From the NCBI GenBank assembly GCA_947627205.1, contig CANQVE010000002.1, positions 124,001-188,000 on the forward strand: 64,000 bases of DNA, given 5' to 3'. Positions 24,519 through 32,959 of this stretch are shown here, piece by piece. The number at the start of each line of letters is the position of its first letter. Position 1 is the first letter of the stretch. Made by a program: the position numbers and the translations under genes. This stretch comes from an uncultured Clostridia bacterium. Its GTDB lineage: Bacteria > Bacillota > Clostridia > Oscillospirales > Ruminococcaceae. The notes beneath the pieces are model-generated. The model saw nothing but the letters and a program-made list of their open reading frames with translations, searched no databases and was not told where the DNA came from.

Positions 24519-27500
24519 TTACTTGCTGAGTTTAAGGTCGCGGAGAAGAATATAGTTTTCATCTACTTCATTATACAGTTTATTCGGATTTCCGTTAAGT
24601 ATCTGTGAAATATAATCTCCCGCAAGACGGTAAAACTCATCTTCATAGTGAACGATATTCGCCCCGCCGTATATATATTTATCGGACGAGTAGAATTTCT
24701 TTGAAATATCTATGACATAGCATTTTGTAACGCTCGCGAAGCGTTCTTCGCAAAGCGCGATAAACTTTCTCTTTATATTGTTGAGCCTGTCGGAGCCGAA
24801 CTGTTCGAGCTTATAGTCGAGAGTTATATAACTGCTCTTGGGTTCGGTTTTAATAAGAATAATATTGTCGCCGTAAAGTTCAGCTACTTCTTCTGCAAAC
24901 TTTGTTATCATATCACAGCAATGATCCATTGTCCGCTTTTCAAACAAATAACATTCGACGCAGTATTTTCTTATATTCGTGTAAAATTCGGTGCTTACAA
25001 AGAAGTCGTCAAGCTCGAAAAGGCTTCCCTCATATTCAGCCATTCGGCAGATAACATCGTAAAAATCAAGCAATATCCAGCTCGAATTGCTTTCTTCAAG
25101 CACTTTGAAACCGTTTCTGTTAAATGCGTCAAGGGCAGTTTTTCTCCTGTATGCGCTACCCTTGAAAGTATCGGCGCTTTCGGGGAAATCGACTTTGACG
25201 GGATCTTCATAGTTCAGTATAGGCGCTTGTTTCTGAATGAACGTTCCTATCTGGGCGTCTCGGCAGCAATTGAGCGATTCTCTAGAAACTGCGCTTCCCC
25301 ATATATCGACCGTCATCATGTTAAGGTCGGTGGCATAACGCCTGAACTGCGGTTTTCCGCGAAGCAGGAAAACAAGCTCGGCGTTGTATTCGTTTACGGG
25401 TATACCCGTCTGAGCCGACAATAATTTTGCCATGGATTTTACGATATTGTAATTTCCCAGAAACGCAGGCTTGAAGAATTCGTATGTGCGTTCAAGTCCG
25501 CCTCTTTGTACTGCCTCGATTATCTCCGCCGCACGGCAGACTTCTTCAGCATAAGGATCGTTTTCAAAGAACTTGCGGACAGATGACAACTCGCAGGTAC
25601 CCGAAGCCTTGAGCTTTAAAAGCCTTGTACGGTTGTTCGCGGCAAACTCCTTGTTGGTTTTTGCTATGATATTGTCCGCCGCACAGCTCATATCCAAAAG
25701 GCGCTTATTATAAGAACGCGCGGTCATGCTGTCATAATATTTAAGCACTCTTTCAAACCATGAGTCCAAATCGGGCTTATTGACACAAGTTCTTCCCTTT
25801 TCGGAAGTTATTTCCACAAACGCTCTGTATGCTTCTTCATAATATTCGTCCTCGAAATCATTGCCGTCTACGTTTGAAAAGAACTTTCCCGAAAGGTCTA
25901 TAACGCGCGGTTTTACAAGCTCAATGAAATAATCTTCCATTGCGCGGATAAACTTGTTTGTACGGTCGGGCGCGGGAACGGTGCGAAGCTCGGTTTTCTT
26001 TACACGGGCGTTTGTAATCTTGGTGCGGAAAAGAACTATCTGCTTTCCCGAAACGACTGCAAGCAGTTTTTCCGCATAGCTCTTTATAAGAGGCTTATAT
26101 ATAGCCTCTCCGAAAGGAGGACGTATCTTTATCATTTCATCTTTATGACGTGCATAAAATTCGCTTTTTATAAAGCTCTTTGAATTTGTAAAATAGCTCT
26201 GATCTTCACCGTTGTCAATTCTAAGACAGGAATATGAACCCGCGCCAAAAAAATCCACGGCGATATAATCGGGCTTTGAAGAATAAACATATTCCGACAG
26301 GTCTTTTGAAAATTCAAGCGCAAGACGTCCGTCTCCGTTTTTCTCCAAGAATACGGGCTTTGAGCCGAGAGAAAGCTGGGAAACAAACATTGCCGTATCG
26401 TCTGTTCTGAAGCCGTTTCCCGAAGTGAATATCTTTTTTAAAAGCATTGAACCCGAAAGCATTATCTTCGGTTTTTTGCCGTAATAGCCGAGTTTATTTC
26501 CAAAAAACTTTGAAGTCCTTTCAAAGCTCTCCTCGGTAAATTCGCTGTGAGGAGGATATGCGCGCACTACCGCGGCGCCGAATTCCCTGTTTTCACTGCA
26601 TACGGGCACATACGACAGAGCGGCGGATATTCTTCCGTTCTTCTTTTTAAGTTTTACGCAAAGAATGATACCGTCGCGGTTTTCGCTCACATCATGCATT
26701 GTCGAAAGGAAATTTCCGAGAGAATAAAGACAAGGCACCGTTCTTCCGTCCGCAGTATTGATATAAGAAAGTTTTTGTATAACATGCGGATGAGAACCGA
26801 CAATAAGATCCGCTCCTGCTTCAGCCATAAACTCCGCAGTTTCAACTTGCTGTTCAACGACCGTCGGCGTGTTCATGCTTCCCCAATGCTGGACAGCTAT
26901 TATATATTCCGCGCCTCTTGCTTTAGCGCGCGAGATTAGTCTTTCAAAATTGTTCCTGCCAAATCTTCCGAGCGTCGTCGTCAGATGATGTCTGTCCGAA
27001 ACGGTATCGTCAAGACCGTTTGAAACAGAGCTTACGGCAATAAACCCGACTTTAATGCCGTTTATTGTAACAATAACGGGATTTCTGCCGAGAGTTCCTA
27101 TATTGTCCATTCCGAGATCTTCGATATTTTCCACCGTTTCGGACAATCCGTCAGCGCCCGCGTCGCAGTTGTGGTTTGTCGCTGTAACAAGACCTTTGAA
27201 GCCCGCGCGGGAAATTGCCGAAAGAAAAGTAGACGGAGAGTTTGAGTTAGAAGCTCCGTTTTCAAGTCTTAAGGTTTCGTTCTCAAACGGCGCGCCGTCA
27301 TAGCATACCGCTTCGAGAACGCCGACGGCATAATCAGCCTCGCCGAGCGTTTCCTTTATTCCCGCAAACGCCTCGGAAAAATCGTATGCGAACGCCCTCG
27401 TTGAGCTTTTCTGCGCAAGGGTACACATGATATCTCCCGCAAGCATGATTGTCGCATAATTTTCCGACGATGAATACGAACGCTCGACCTCTATCTTTGT

Positions 27501-27995
27501 TTCAAACATTTCGCCGTCGGAAGCGGTTATCTTTACGGTGCAGGAACCTGCTCTTCTCGCGGTTACGACGCCCGACATATCGACTGCCGCTATTTTTTCG
27601 TTTGATGAAATAAACGACCTTATGCGCGGAACGGAATTTTCGCGCTCGCATTTTATCTGCGCAGTTTCTCCCGCTTTCATGCAGATAGTTTTCTGCGCTT
27701 TTAATTTTGTGCTTATCGGAGTAAACGCAACTTTCTCGCTCGCAGTTCCGACATTTTCCTTTCCGTTTTTAAGCGTAAAAGCACGGATCCTTACAAGATA
27801 CTCCTCATTATTTTCAAATCCCAGAACGCTCTTTTCGCAGGTCTGAGAATAGCGTATCTTTATACAGCTTTCCATTTCGGAAGCCCTGAAGAAGTACAGC
27901 TTGTAGCCGTCCGCGCCCTCTACCGCGTCCCACCTCGCAAAACAAGCTCCGTCCCCGCCTGCGACATTAAAATTATTCGGAGCTTTTAATTTCAT
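24519..27995 (-). CDS. Large FN3/Big/CapA-type/DUF6270-like multidomain protein
   Basis: A 1158-residue protein. Domains in order by eye: fibronectin type III (about 5-93), bacterial Ig-like group 2 (about 100-172), a CapA/PgsA-type metallophosphatase-like domain (about 178-485) with MLAGDIM, ATNHNCDAGADGL, QHWGSM and GSHPHVIQ, then two tandem segments starting MLSGSMLLKKIF and TVDIWGSAVSRESL that resemble DUF6270 (predicted SGNH-like). CapA domains occur in poly-gamma-glutamate synthesis. Strikingly, no signal peptide or membrane segment is visible, so the protein would be cytoplasmic unless it exits by another route. It lies upstream of the transglutaminase lipoprotein and pilC. The reaction is unknown. 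Confidence 0.72.
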   Translation of the reverse strand: MKLKAPNNFNVAGGDGACFARWDAVEGADGYKLYFFRASEMESCIKIRYSQTCEKSVLGFENNEEYLVRIRAFTLKNGKENVGTASEKVAFTPISTKLKAQKTICMKAGETAQIKCERENSVPRIRSFISSNEKIAAVDMSGVVTARRAGSCTVKITASDGEMFETKIEVERSYSSSENYATIMLAGDIMCTLAQKSSTRAFAYDFSEAFAGIKETLGEADYAVGVLEAVCYDGAPFENETLRLENGASNSNSPSTFLSAISRAGFKGLVTATNHNCDAGADGLSETVENIEDLGMDNIGTLGRNPVIVTINGIKVGFIAVSSVSNGLDDTVSDRHHLTTTLGRFGRNNFERLISRAKARGAEYIIAVQHWGSMNTPTVVEQQVETAEFMAEAGADLIVGSHPHVIQKLSYINTADGRTVPCLYSLGNFLSTMHDVSENRDGIILCVKLKKKNGRISAALSYVPVCSENREFGAAVVRAYPPHSEFTEESFERTSKFFGNKLGYYGKKPKIMLSGSMLLKKIFTSGNGFRTDDTAMFVSQLSLGSKPVFLEKNGDGRLALEFSKDLSEYVYSSKPDYIAVDFFGAGSYSCLRIDNGEDQSYFTNSKSFIKSEFYARHKDEMIKIRPPFGEAIYKPLIKSYAEKLLAVVSGKQIVLFRTKITNARVKKTELRTVPAPDRTNKFIRAMEDYFIELVKPRVIDLSGKFFSNVDGNDFEDEYYEEAYRAFVEITSEKGRTCVNKPDLDSWFERVLKYYDSMTARSYNKRLLDMSCAADNIIAKTNKEFAANNRTRLLKLKASGTCELSSVRKFFENDPYAEEVCRAAEIIEAVQRGGLERTYEFFKPAFLGNYNIVKSMAKLLSAQTGIPVNEYNAELVFLLRGKPQFRRYATDLNMMTVDIWGSAVSRESLNCCRDAQIGTFIQKQAPILNYEDPVKVDFPESADTFKGSAYRRKTALDAFNRNGFKVLEESNSSWILLDFYDVICRMAEYEGSLFELDDFFVSTEFYTNIRKYCVECYLFEKRTMDHCCDMITKFAEEVAELYGDNIILIKTEPKSSYITLDYKLEQFGSDRLNNIKRKFIALCEERFASVTKCYVIDISKKFYSSDKYIYGGANIVHYEDEFYRLAGDYISQILNGNPNKLYNEVDENYILLRDLKLSK

Positions 27996-28039
27996 ATAAC
28001 TACAGTCCTTTCACATAAACTTTTTATAATTCAATTTAT

Positions 28040-30067
28040 TTAAACTACGCCCTCGGAAGTCAATCCGCGCGTAAATCTCCCGCTCGGCTTTATATGCTCG
28101 TCATACATTTTTACTATGCTTTCAATATCCGTTTCGTCAGTGAAACAAAATACAATGAAATCAAATCTTCCGAGCATTTCGGGCTTGTCGCTCAAAACAA
28201 GCGGATCGGGATTTAATAGCTCAACGCATCTTCCCTTGCATGAAACAGGTATCTCCCGCCCGAAGCGGTCGTATATCATTTTTTTGCACTCTTGCCTGCC
28301 CCCGTATATCCCGCAGGTATTTCCGTCAGCAATCGGACACCTGCGCATGAGCGTAAGCGGAAGTTTTCCGTAAGCTACTATGCCCGCAGGAATACCGCTT
28401 TTTACCGCTGAAAGCACAGAAGCACTTCCCTCGACCGAAAGAGTTATATCCGAAAAACCGAGCTTTTCGCATACTCCCGCCGATACGGAATTGAGGATAT
28501 TCATTCTGAAACCGCCATGTATTTTAAATCCGCACTCTTTTAAAATTCTCGTATGCGCAAGTGTCTGGGCATATCCGTTTTCAAAGCCCATTTTTCGCAG
28601 CTTGCAAAGGCGCGCTCTGTCTGCCGCTTCGTCAATTATCAAAGGCGGAGAAACTGCTATTCTCTGCTTTTCGGGAATATCCTCTGAAAGCAGCTCCATG
28701 GGCGCATATATCATTTCAAACGAAAGACTTAGCGCCTGAATAAGCTGTTTTACATTACTGACTTCGGCGCGGTAAGATGTCTTTTTCGGCAAATTACGCT
28801 CGGTCGTTTTTATCTTCGGCTCGTATATATTATAAGTATGTGTATTCTTTTCAAGAACAAGAGCCTCCAGCTTTTCGCATGCATCCCGCCTTAATGCATT
28901 CAGCACGGAAGCAGGCACAAACAGCCTTTCTTCTACAACAGCGGAAATTTCTCCCGCATAAAACTGCGTCCCCCCAAACTTTGCTATTCTTTCACAAACG
29001 GTCTTTTCGTCGAGAGGTTTTCCTGTGGCTGTTTCGGGAATATCCGAGCTTTTGCAAACAACCTCTCCGTATTTACAGCTTGCTTTTAAATAAACAGGCT
29101 CTCCCGCGGATATCTTTACAAAAACATCGGCCTTTATTCTAGGAAACTCGTTCTTATAAAGCTCGCGGATAGAACCGAGCGTTTTGGAAGTAATTTCAAC
29201 ATCGTCCTTTTTTCGGATACCGTTCATGTTCTTCATACTGCCCGTAAAATATCCGTCTGTAAGTCCGCTTCGCGAAAAGACGTTTTTAAGGCGCTCTCCG
29301 TCAAATTCCTTTTCTCCGACGCTTTTAACGCACGCGTCAACAGAACATGCTACATATTCGGGACGCTTCATTCTTCCCTCTATTTTAAACGAAGCAATTT
29401 CCGAAAGCTCGGGAAGATATTTTACAACAGATCCGTCCTTTAAAGAAATAACGTTATGCCGTCCGTCTACGCTGAAATCTAGTCTGCAGGGCTGGGCGCA
29501 CAGTCCGCGGTTTCCGCTTCTTCCGCCGAAAAACGCGCTCATATAGCACTGACCGCTTACCGATGTACAAAGCGCGCCGTGAACAAAAATTTCAAGTTCA
29601 ATATCGGTATTTCTGCTTATGTTTAAAATCTCGTCTTTGGAAAGCTCGCGCCCTAAAACCACTCTCGAAAAGCCGAGTTCTTCCGCCGCTTTTACTCCCG
29701 AAACGCTGTTCAGCGTCATCTGCGTAGAAGCATGGCGAGGCATTTCGGGACAAATCAGGCGTATAAGCTCCGCCGCTCCCAAGTCCTGAACAATAATTCC
29801 GTCAGCGCCGCATTTTACCGCTGTTTTTACGCATTCCGCAAGTTCCGGCAGTTCTTTGTCATAGACAAGCGTATTCAGCGCCACATAGAGCTTTACACCG
29901 CGTTTATGACATTCGGCTACCGCTTTTTCAAGATCGGAGTCCGAAAAATTCTCGGCATTTTTTCTCGCGGAAAAGTTTTTCATTCCCGCATAAACTGCGT
30001 CCGCGCCAGATCTTAATGCCGCGAAAAGGCTTTCAAAGCTCCCGCAAGGCGCAAGTATCTCGCTCAT
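28040..30067 (-). CDS. U32 family peptidase
   Basis: A 675-residue U32-family protein: N-terminal TIM-barrel-like region starting EILAPCGSFESLFAALRSGA, the signature EIFVHGALCTSVSGQCYMSAF and the Cys cluster GNRGLCAQPCRLDF, then a C-terminal DUF3656-type part. U32 members include RlhA, which hydroxylates 23S rRNA, and UbiU/V-like Fe-S proteins, so the "peptidase" name may be wrong; the four Cys suggest an Fe-S cluster. The ATG overlaps the zapA stop (ATGA), and the zapA-U32 pair is common in Clostridia. Confidence 0.9.
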   Translation of the reverse strand: MSEILAPCGSFESLFAALRSGADAVYAGMKNFSARKNAENFSDSDLEKAVAECHKRGVKLYVALNTLVYDKELPELAECVKTAVKCGADGIIVQDLGAAELIRLICPEMPRHASTQMTLNSVSGVKAAEELGFSRVVLGRELSKDEILNISRNTDIELEIFVHGALCTSVSGQCYMSAFFGGRSGNRGLCAQPCRLDFSVDGRHNVISLKDGSVVKYLPELSEIASFKIEGRMKRPEYVACSVDACVKSVGEKEFDGERLKNVFSRSGLTDGYFTGSMKNMNGIRKKDDVEITSKTLGSIRELYKNEFPRIKADVFVKISAGEPVYLKASCKYGEVVCKSSDIPETATGKPLDEKTVCERIAKFGGTQFYAGEISAVVEERLFVPASVLNALRRDACEKLEALVLEKNTHTYNIYEPKIKTTERNLPKKTSYRAEVSNVKQLIQALSLSFEMIYAPMELLSEDIPEKQRIAVSPPLIIDEAADRARLCKLRKMGFENGYAQTLAHTRILKECGFKIHGGFRMNILNSVSAGVCEKLGFSDITLSVEGSASVLSAVKSGIPAGIVAYGKLPLTLMRRCPIADGNTCGIYGGRQECKKMIYDRFGREIPVSCKGRCVELLNPDPLVLSDKPEMLGRFDFIVFCFTDETDIESIVKMYDEHIKPSGRFTRGLTSEGVV

Positions 30068-31224
30068 AGAGTAAGCTGACCGTCCTCAAGCGCGTCCTTT
30101 AATTGCTTTTCAAGGGCAGTGTTTTCCTTTTTAAGCGTCTTTACCTGTTTTGTAAGTTTTTCATTTCTCTCCTTAATTGCCGAAAGCTGTTCTTTCACGG
30201 CTTCAAGCTCTCCGCCGTTGTTATCCGACGCCTTTAAAGAGGCATTTTCGCTTTCTAACTGCGAATACTTTGCTTTAAGCTCTTTAAGCTCCGCATTTGC
30301 TTTTACGTTCTTGTCCTTTGAAAGAACGTCCAATTGTTTCCTAAGGTCTTTCTCCGACTTTTCAAGCTCGTCATACATTGCCTCGAGCGCTTTATAATCA
30401 TCTGCGCTCGCGGTCTTGCTCTTGAGCTTCTTTTCAAGGTCGCTCACTTTTAAAGCCTTTTCAGCATTTTCCTTTGAAAGTTTTTCATATTGCTCTTTCT
30501 GCTTTGCCGCGTCGGCTTCTGCTTTATCGGCGCGCGACTTTTCGCGGTTAAATGCTTCTTCAAAATTCATAGCTTTGTCGAGCTTTTCAAGCAGTCTTTT
30601 ATTTTCCTCGGAAACTTTTACCGCTTTTTTATTTTCCGCGGTAAGCTCCGTGATACGCTTTTCCTTTTCAGAAACGGCTTTTTTCTGCTTTTCCGTTTCT
30701 GCGGCGTTTGCGCTTGCTTCTTTTGAAAGGTCGGTGTTTTTCTTTTTAAGATCGGAAACGGTGCGTTCTGCTTCGTCGAGCTTAGATTTCAGCTTATCGC
30801 TCTCCGAGGCTTTTTCATTTGCCGTTTTAAGCGTTTCGGCAAGCTGTTCGTTTTTACCCTCAAGCTCCGAAAAACGCTTTGAAAGTTTGTCAAACTCGGT
30901 TTTCAGCCTTTTAAGCTCGTCACTGTCAGCTTTCAGCTTTTTGTTTTCTTCGATTGCGTCTGCTGCCTTTTCTTCAACAGCTTTAAGACGTGTTATCTCT
31001 GCGCTTGCTGAAGAAAGCATTTCTTCAAGCTCGCAAAGCTCGTTTGAAATTTCAAGCGCGGAATATACGGCGGCATCTTCGCGGCGCAGGTCGATATTTG
31101 CCGAACAATATTCTTCCATTTTCTTGTCGATCTTTTCGGCAGCAGACATAAGGAGCTTTGAATTGTCCGTAACGAGCTTGTAATTTCTTCCGCCTATTGT
31201 GACAGTGATCTTTTCGTTTAACAT
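30064..31224 (-). CDS. zapA: ZapA domain protein with long coiled-coil extension
   Basis: The first about 90 residues (EKITVTIGGRNYKLVTDNS, LLMSAAEKIDKKMEEY) match ZapA, a cell-division protein that bundles FtsZ. The rest, to residue 386, is one long Lys/Glu/Leu-rich coiled coil with heptads. ZapA is normally about 100 residues, so the extension is unusual and makes it resemble a FtsZ-scaffold protein. It overlaps the U32 gene by four bases. The opposite-strand ORF at 30416-31183 is a shadow of the coiled coil. Confidence 0.85.
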   Translation of the reverse strand: MLNEKITVTIGGRNYKLVTDNSKLLMSAAEKIDKKMEEYCSANIDLRREDAAVYSALEISNELCELEEMLSSASAEITRLKAVEEKAADAIEENKKLKADSDELKRLKTEFDKLSKRFSELEGKNEQLAETLKTANEKASESDKLKSKLDEAERTVSDLKKKNTDLSKEASANAAETEKQKKAVSEKEKRITELTAENKKAVKVSEENKRLLEKLDKAMNFEEAFNREKSRADKAEADAAKQKEQYEKLSKENAEKALKVSDLEKKLKSKTASADDYKALEAMYDELEKSEKDLRKQLDVLSKDKNVKANAELKELKAKYSQLESENASLKASDNNGGELEAVKEQLSAIKERNEKLTKQVKTLKKENTALEKQLKDALEDGQLTL

Positions 31225-31377
31225 TTCCTTATTCCTTTCCTTTCAAAAAAAGATTATTTTCAGACTGTATATAAAGCCTTATATGCGTTGTTAGTAACAC
31301 TGCTCATTATACAGGCTTACTCATTTACATTATAATACATTTTCTCTCTCATTTCAATAGGAAAATACAAAAAAATT

Positions 31378-31401
31378 CAGAGCCGAAAAAATTCGGCTCT
31401 G
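31378..31401 (-). terminator. Citrate synthase terminator
   Basis: A perfect 10-bp stem CAGAGCCGAA / TTCGGCTCTG with an AAAA loop, followed by TTTTTTTGTATTTT on the minus strand. It lies 10 nt after the stop of the citrate synthase gene. Confidence 0.88.
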
Positions 31402-31410
31402 ATAATTAGA

Positions 31411-32757
31411 TCAATTGCTGTTTTCAGCTTCAGCACGCTTCATAACGCTCATATATGCAGGACGAATAATTTTGCCCGCGCTTATAAGCTCTTCGAGCCT
31501 GTGAGCGCTCCAGCCCGCAATTCTTGCTATGGCAAATATCGCGGTAAAGAGTTCTGTCGGAATTCCGAGCATATCATAAACAAAACCGCTGTAGAAATCG
31601 ACGTTCGGGCTTACGCCTTTCATTATCTTGCGCTTTTCGGCAATAAGTTTCGGCGCGGCATCCTCAACGTACTTATAAAGAAGCATATCGTCCTCGCGCT
31701 CTTTTGCCGCCGCAAGTTTTTCGACAAACCCTCTGAATATCCTCTCTCTCGGATCGGAAAGCGAATATACCGCGTGTCCCATGCCGTAGATAAGCCCCTT
31801 GCGGTCAAAGGCTTCTCCCGCAAGTATCTTTCCGAGATAATCATAGACCTCTTCATAATCCTTGGTGTCTTTGACATTCTGACGGATATTGTCCATCATT
31901 TCCATGACCTTTATGTTTGCGCCGCCATGTTTAGGTCCTTTGAGCGACGACATTGCCGCGGCGATCGTCGAATAAGTATCCGAGCCCGAAGAAGTTACAA
32001 CGCGGGTAGTAAATGTGGAGTTGTTTCCGCCGCCGTGTTCCATGTGGAGCATAAGCGCAACGTCAAGAACTTTTGCCTCCAGCGGAGAATACTGCTTGTC
32101 CGGGCGAAGCATCATAAGCAGATTTTCAGCCGTTGAAAGCGAGCTGTCGGGGCGGTGTATATACATGCTTTCATCATTTTCATAATGATTGTAAGCATGA
32201 TAGGCATATACCGCGAGCATAGGAAACTCGGCTATGAGCATTATGCACTGATAAAGGCTGTCCTCAAACTTTCCCGAATTTGTGGTAGGATCGTATGAAG
32301 CAAGCGTTAAAATGCTCCTCGTCATAGAGTTCATAATATCCTTGCTCGGCGCTTTCATTATAACGTCGCGGGTAAAGTTTGTCGGAAGAGAACGGCATTT
32401 TCCGAGAATTTCCTTAAAGCGCTCTGTTTCTTTTTCATTCGGCATTTCTCCGAAAATAAGAAGATAAGCCGCTTTTTCAAAACCGTAACAGCTGTCTCCG
32501 CACATGGAAACAAGGTCCTTTACATTATATCCGCGATACCAAAGCTCTCCCTCGCACGGCACTTCGTTTCCGTTTTCATCCTTTGTAAAGGAAACCATTT
32601 TTGAAATGGTCGTAAGTCCCGTAAGAACGCCTTTTCCGTTTATGTCGCGAAGTCCGCGGTTTACACCGTACTTTTTAAAAAGCTCATCGGATATCTCGTC
32701 ATTCTTTCTGCAAATTTCCTGTTTTTCCGCTGCATATTCTCTGATCTCATCAGTCAT
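31411..32757 (-). CDS. gltA: Citrate synthase
   Basis: Condenses acetyl-CoA and oxaloacetate to citrate, usually as the first step of a partial TCA route to glutamate in anaerobes. The 448-residue protein has catalytic His and Asp in HMEHGGGNNSTF, GPKHGGAN, GMGHAVYSLSDPRE and NVDFYSGFVY. The ORF track's extra 17 N-terminal residues precede a weak start; ATG 32757 has GAGGAGGG 8 nt upstream. A 9-bp hairpin lies in the 5' UTR. It has its own promoter, divergent from the P-type ATPase. Confidence 0.95.
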   Translation of the reverse strand: MTDEIREYAAEKQEICRKNDEISDELFKKYGVNRGLRDINGKGVLTGLTTISKMVSFTKDENGNEVPCEGELWYRGYNVKDLVSMCGDSCYGFEKAAYLLIFGEMPNEKETERFKEILGKCRSLPTNFTRDVIMKAPSKDIMNSMTRSILTLASYDPTTNSGKFEDSLYQCIMLIAEFPMLAVYAYHAYNHYENDESMYIHRPDSSLSTAENLLMMLRPDKQYSPLEAKVLDVALMLHMEHGGGNNSTFTTRVVTSSGSDTYSTIAAAMSSLKGPKHGGANIKVMEMMDNIRQNVKDTKDYEEVYDYLGKILAGEAFDRKGLIYGMGHAVYSLSDPRERIFRGFVEKLAAAKEREDDMLLYKYVEDAAPKLIAEKRKIMKGVSPNVDFYSGFVYDMLGIPTELFTAIFAIARIAGWSAHRLEELISAGKIIRPAYMSVMKRAEAENSN

Positions 32758-32793
32758 ATTATCCCTCCTCATAAATAAATATAAACGTTTATG

Positions 32794-32817
32794 GAAAACT
32801 GTCTGCAAACAGTTTTC
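32794..32817 (-). other. 5'-UTR hairpin of citrate synthase
   Basis: GAAAACTGT / ACAGTTTTC, 9-bp perfect stem with a six-base loop, lies between the promoter and the ribosome binding site. There is no T-tail, so it is not a terminator; mRNA stabilisation is a possible role, not shown. Confidence 0.55.
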
Positions 32818-32837
32818 TAAATATGTATATTAAATTG

Positions 32838-32866
32838 ATTATAACATAAAAAAGAAAATAAATCAA
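32838..32866 (-). promoter_or_regulatory. Citrate synthase promoter
   Basis: Minus-strand TTGATT (32866-32861), 17-nt spacer, TATAAT (32843-32838). It is divergent from the P-type ATPase promoter 40 bp away. Confidence 0.75.
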
Positions 32867-32905
32867 GTCAAACGAAAAAATTTCACAAAATTATCAAATA
32901 CATAA

Positions 32906-32934
32906 TTGACACATATCGGAATTTCGGTTATAAT
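32906..32934 (+). promoter_or_regulatory. P-type ATPase promoter
   Basis: Plus-strand TTGACA (32906-32911), 17-nt spacer, TATAAT (32929-32934): perfect consensus, 25 nt upstream of the TTG start. Confidence 0.85.
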
Positions 32935-32959
32935 TAACAATGGAAAGCGGTGAATAAAC

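Noticed and set aside
30416-31183. A 255-residue plus-strand Ser/Phe-rich ORF
   Set aside because: Antisense shadow of the ZapA coiled coil; Lys/Glu codons reverse to Phe/Leu/Ser.
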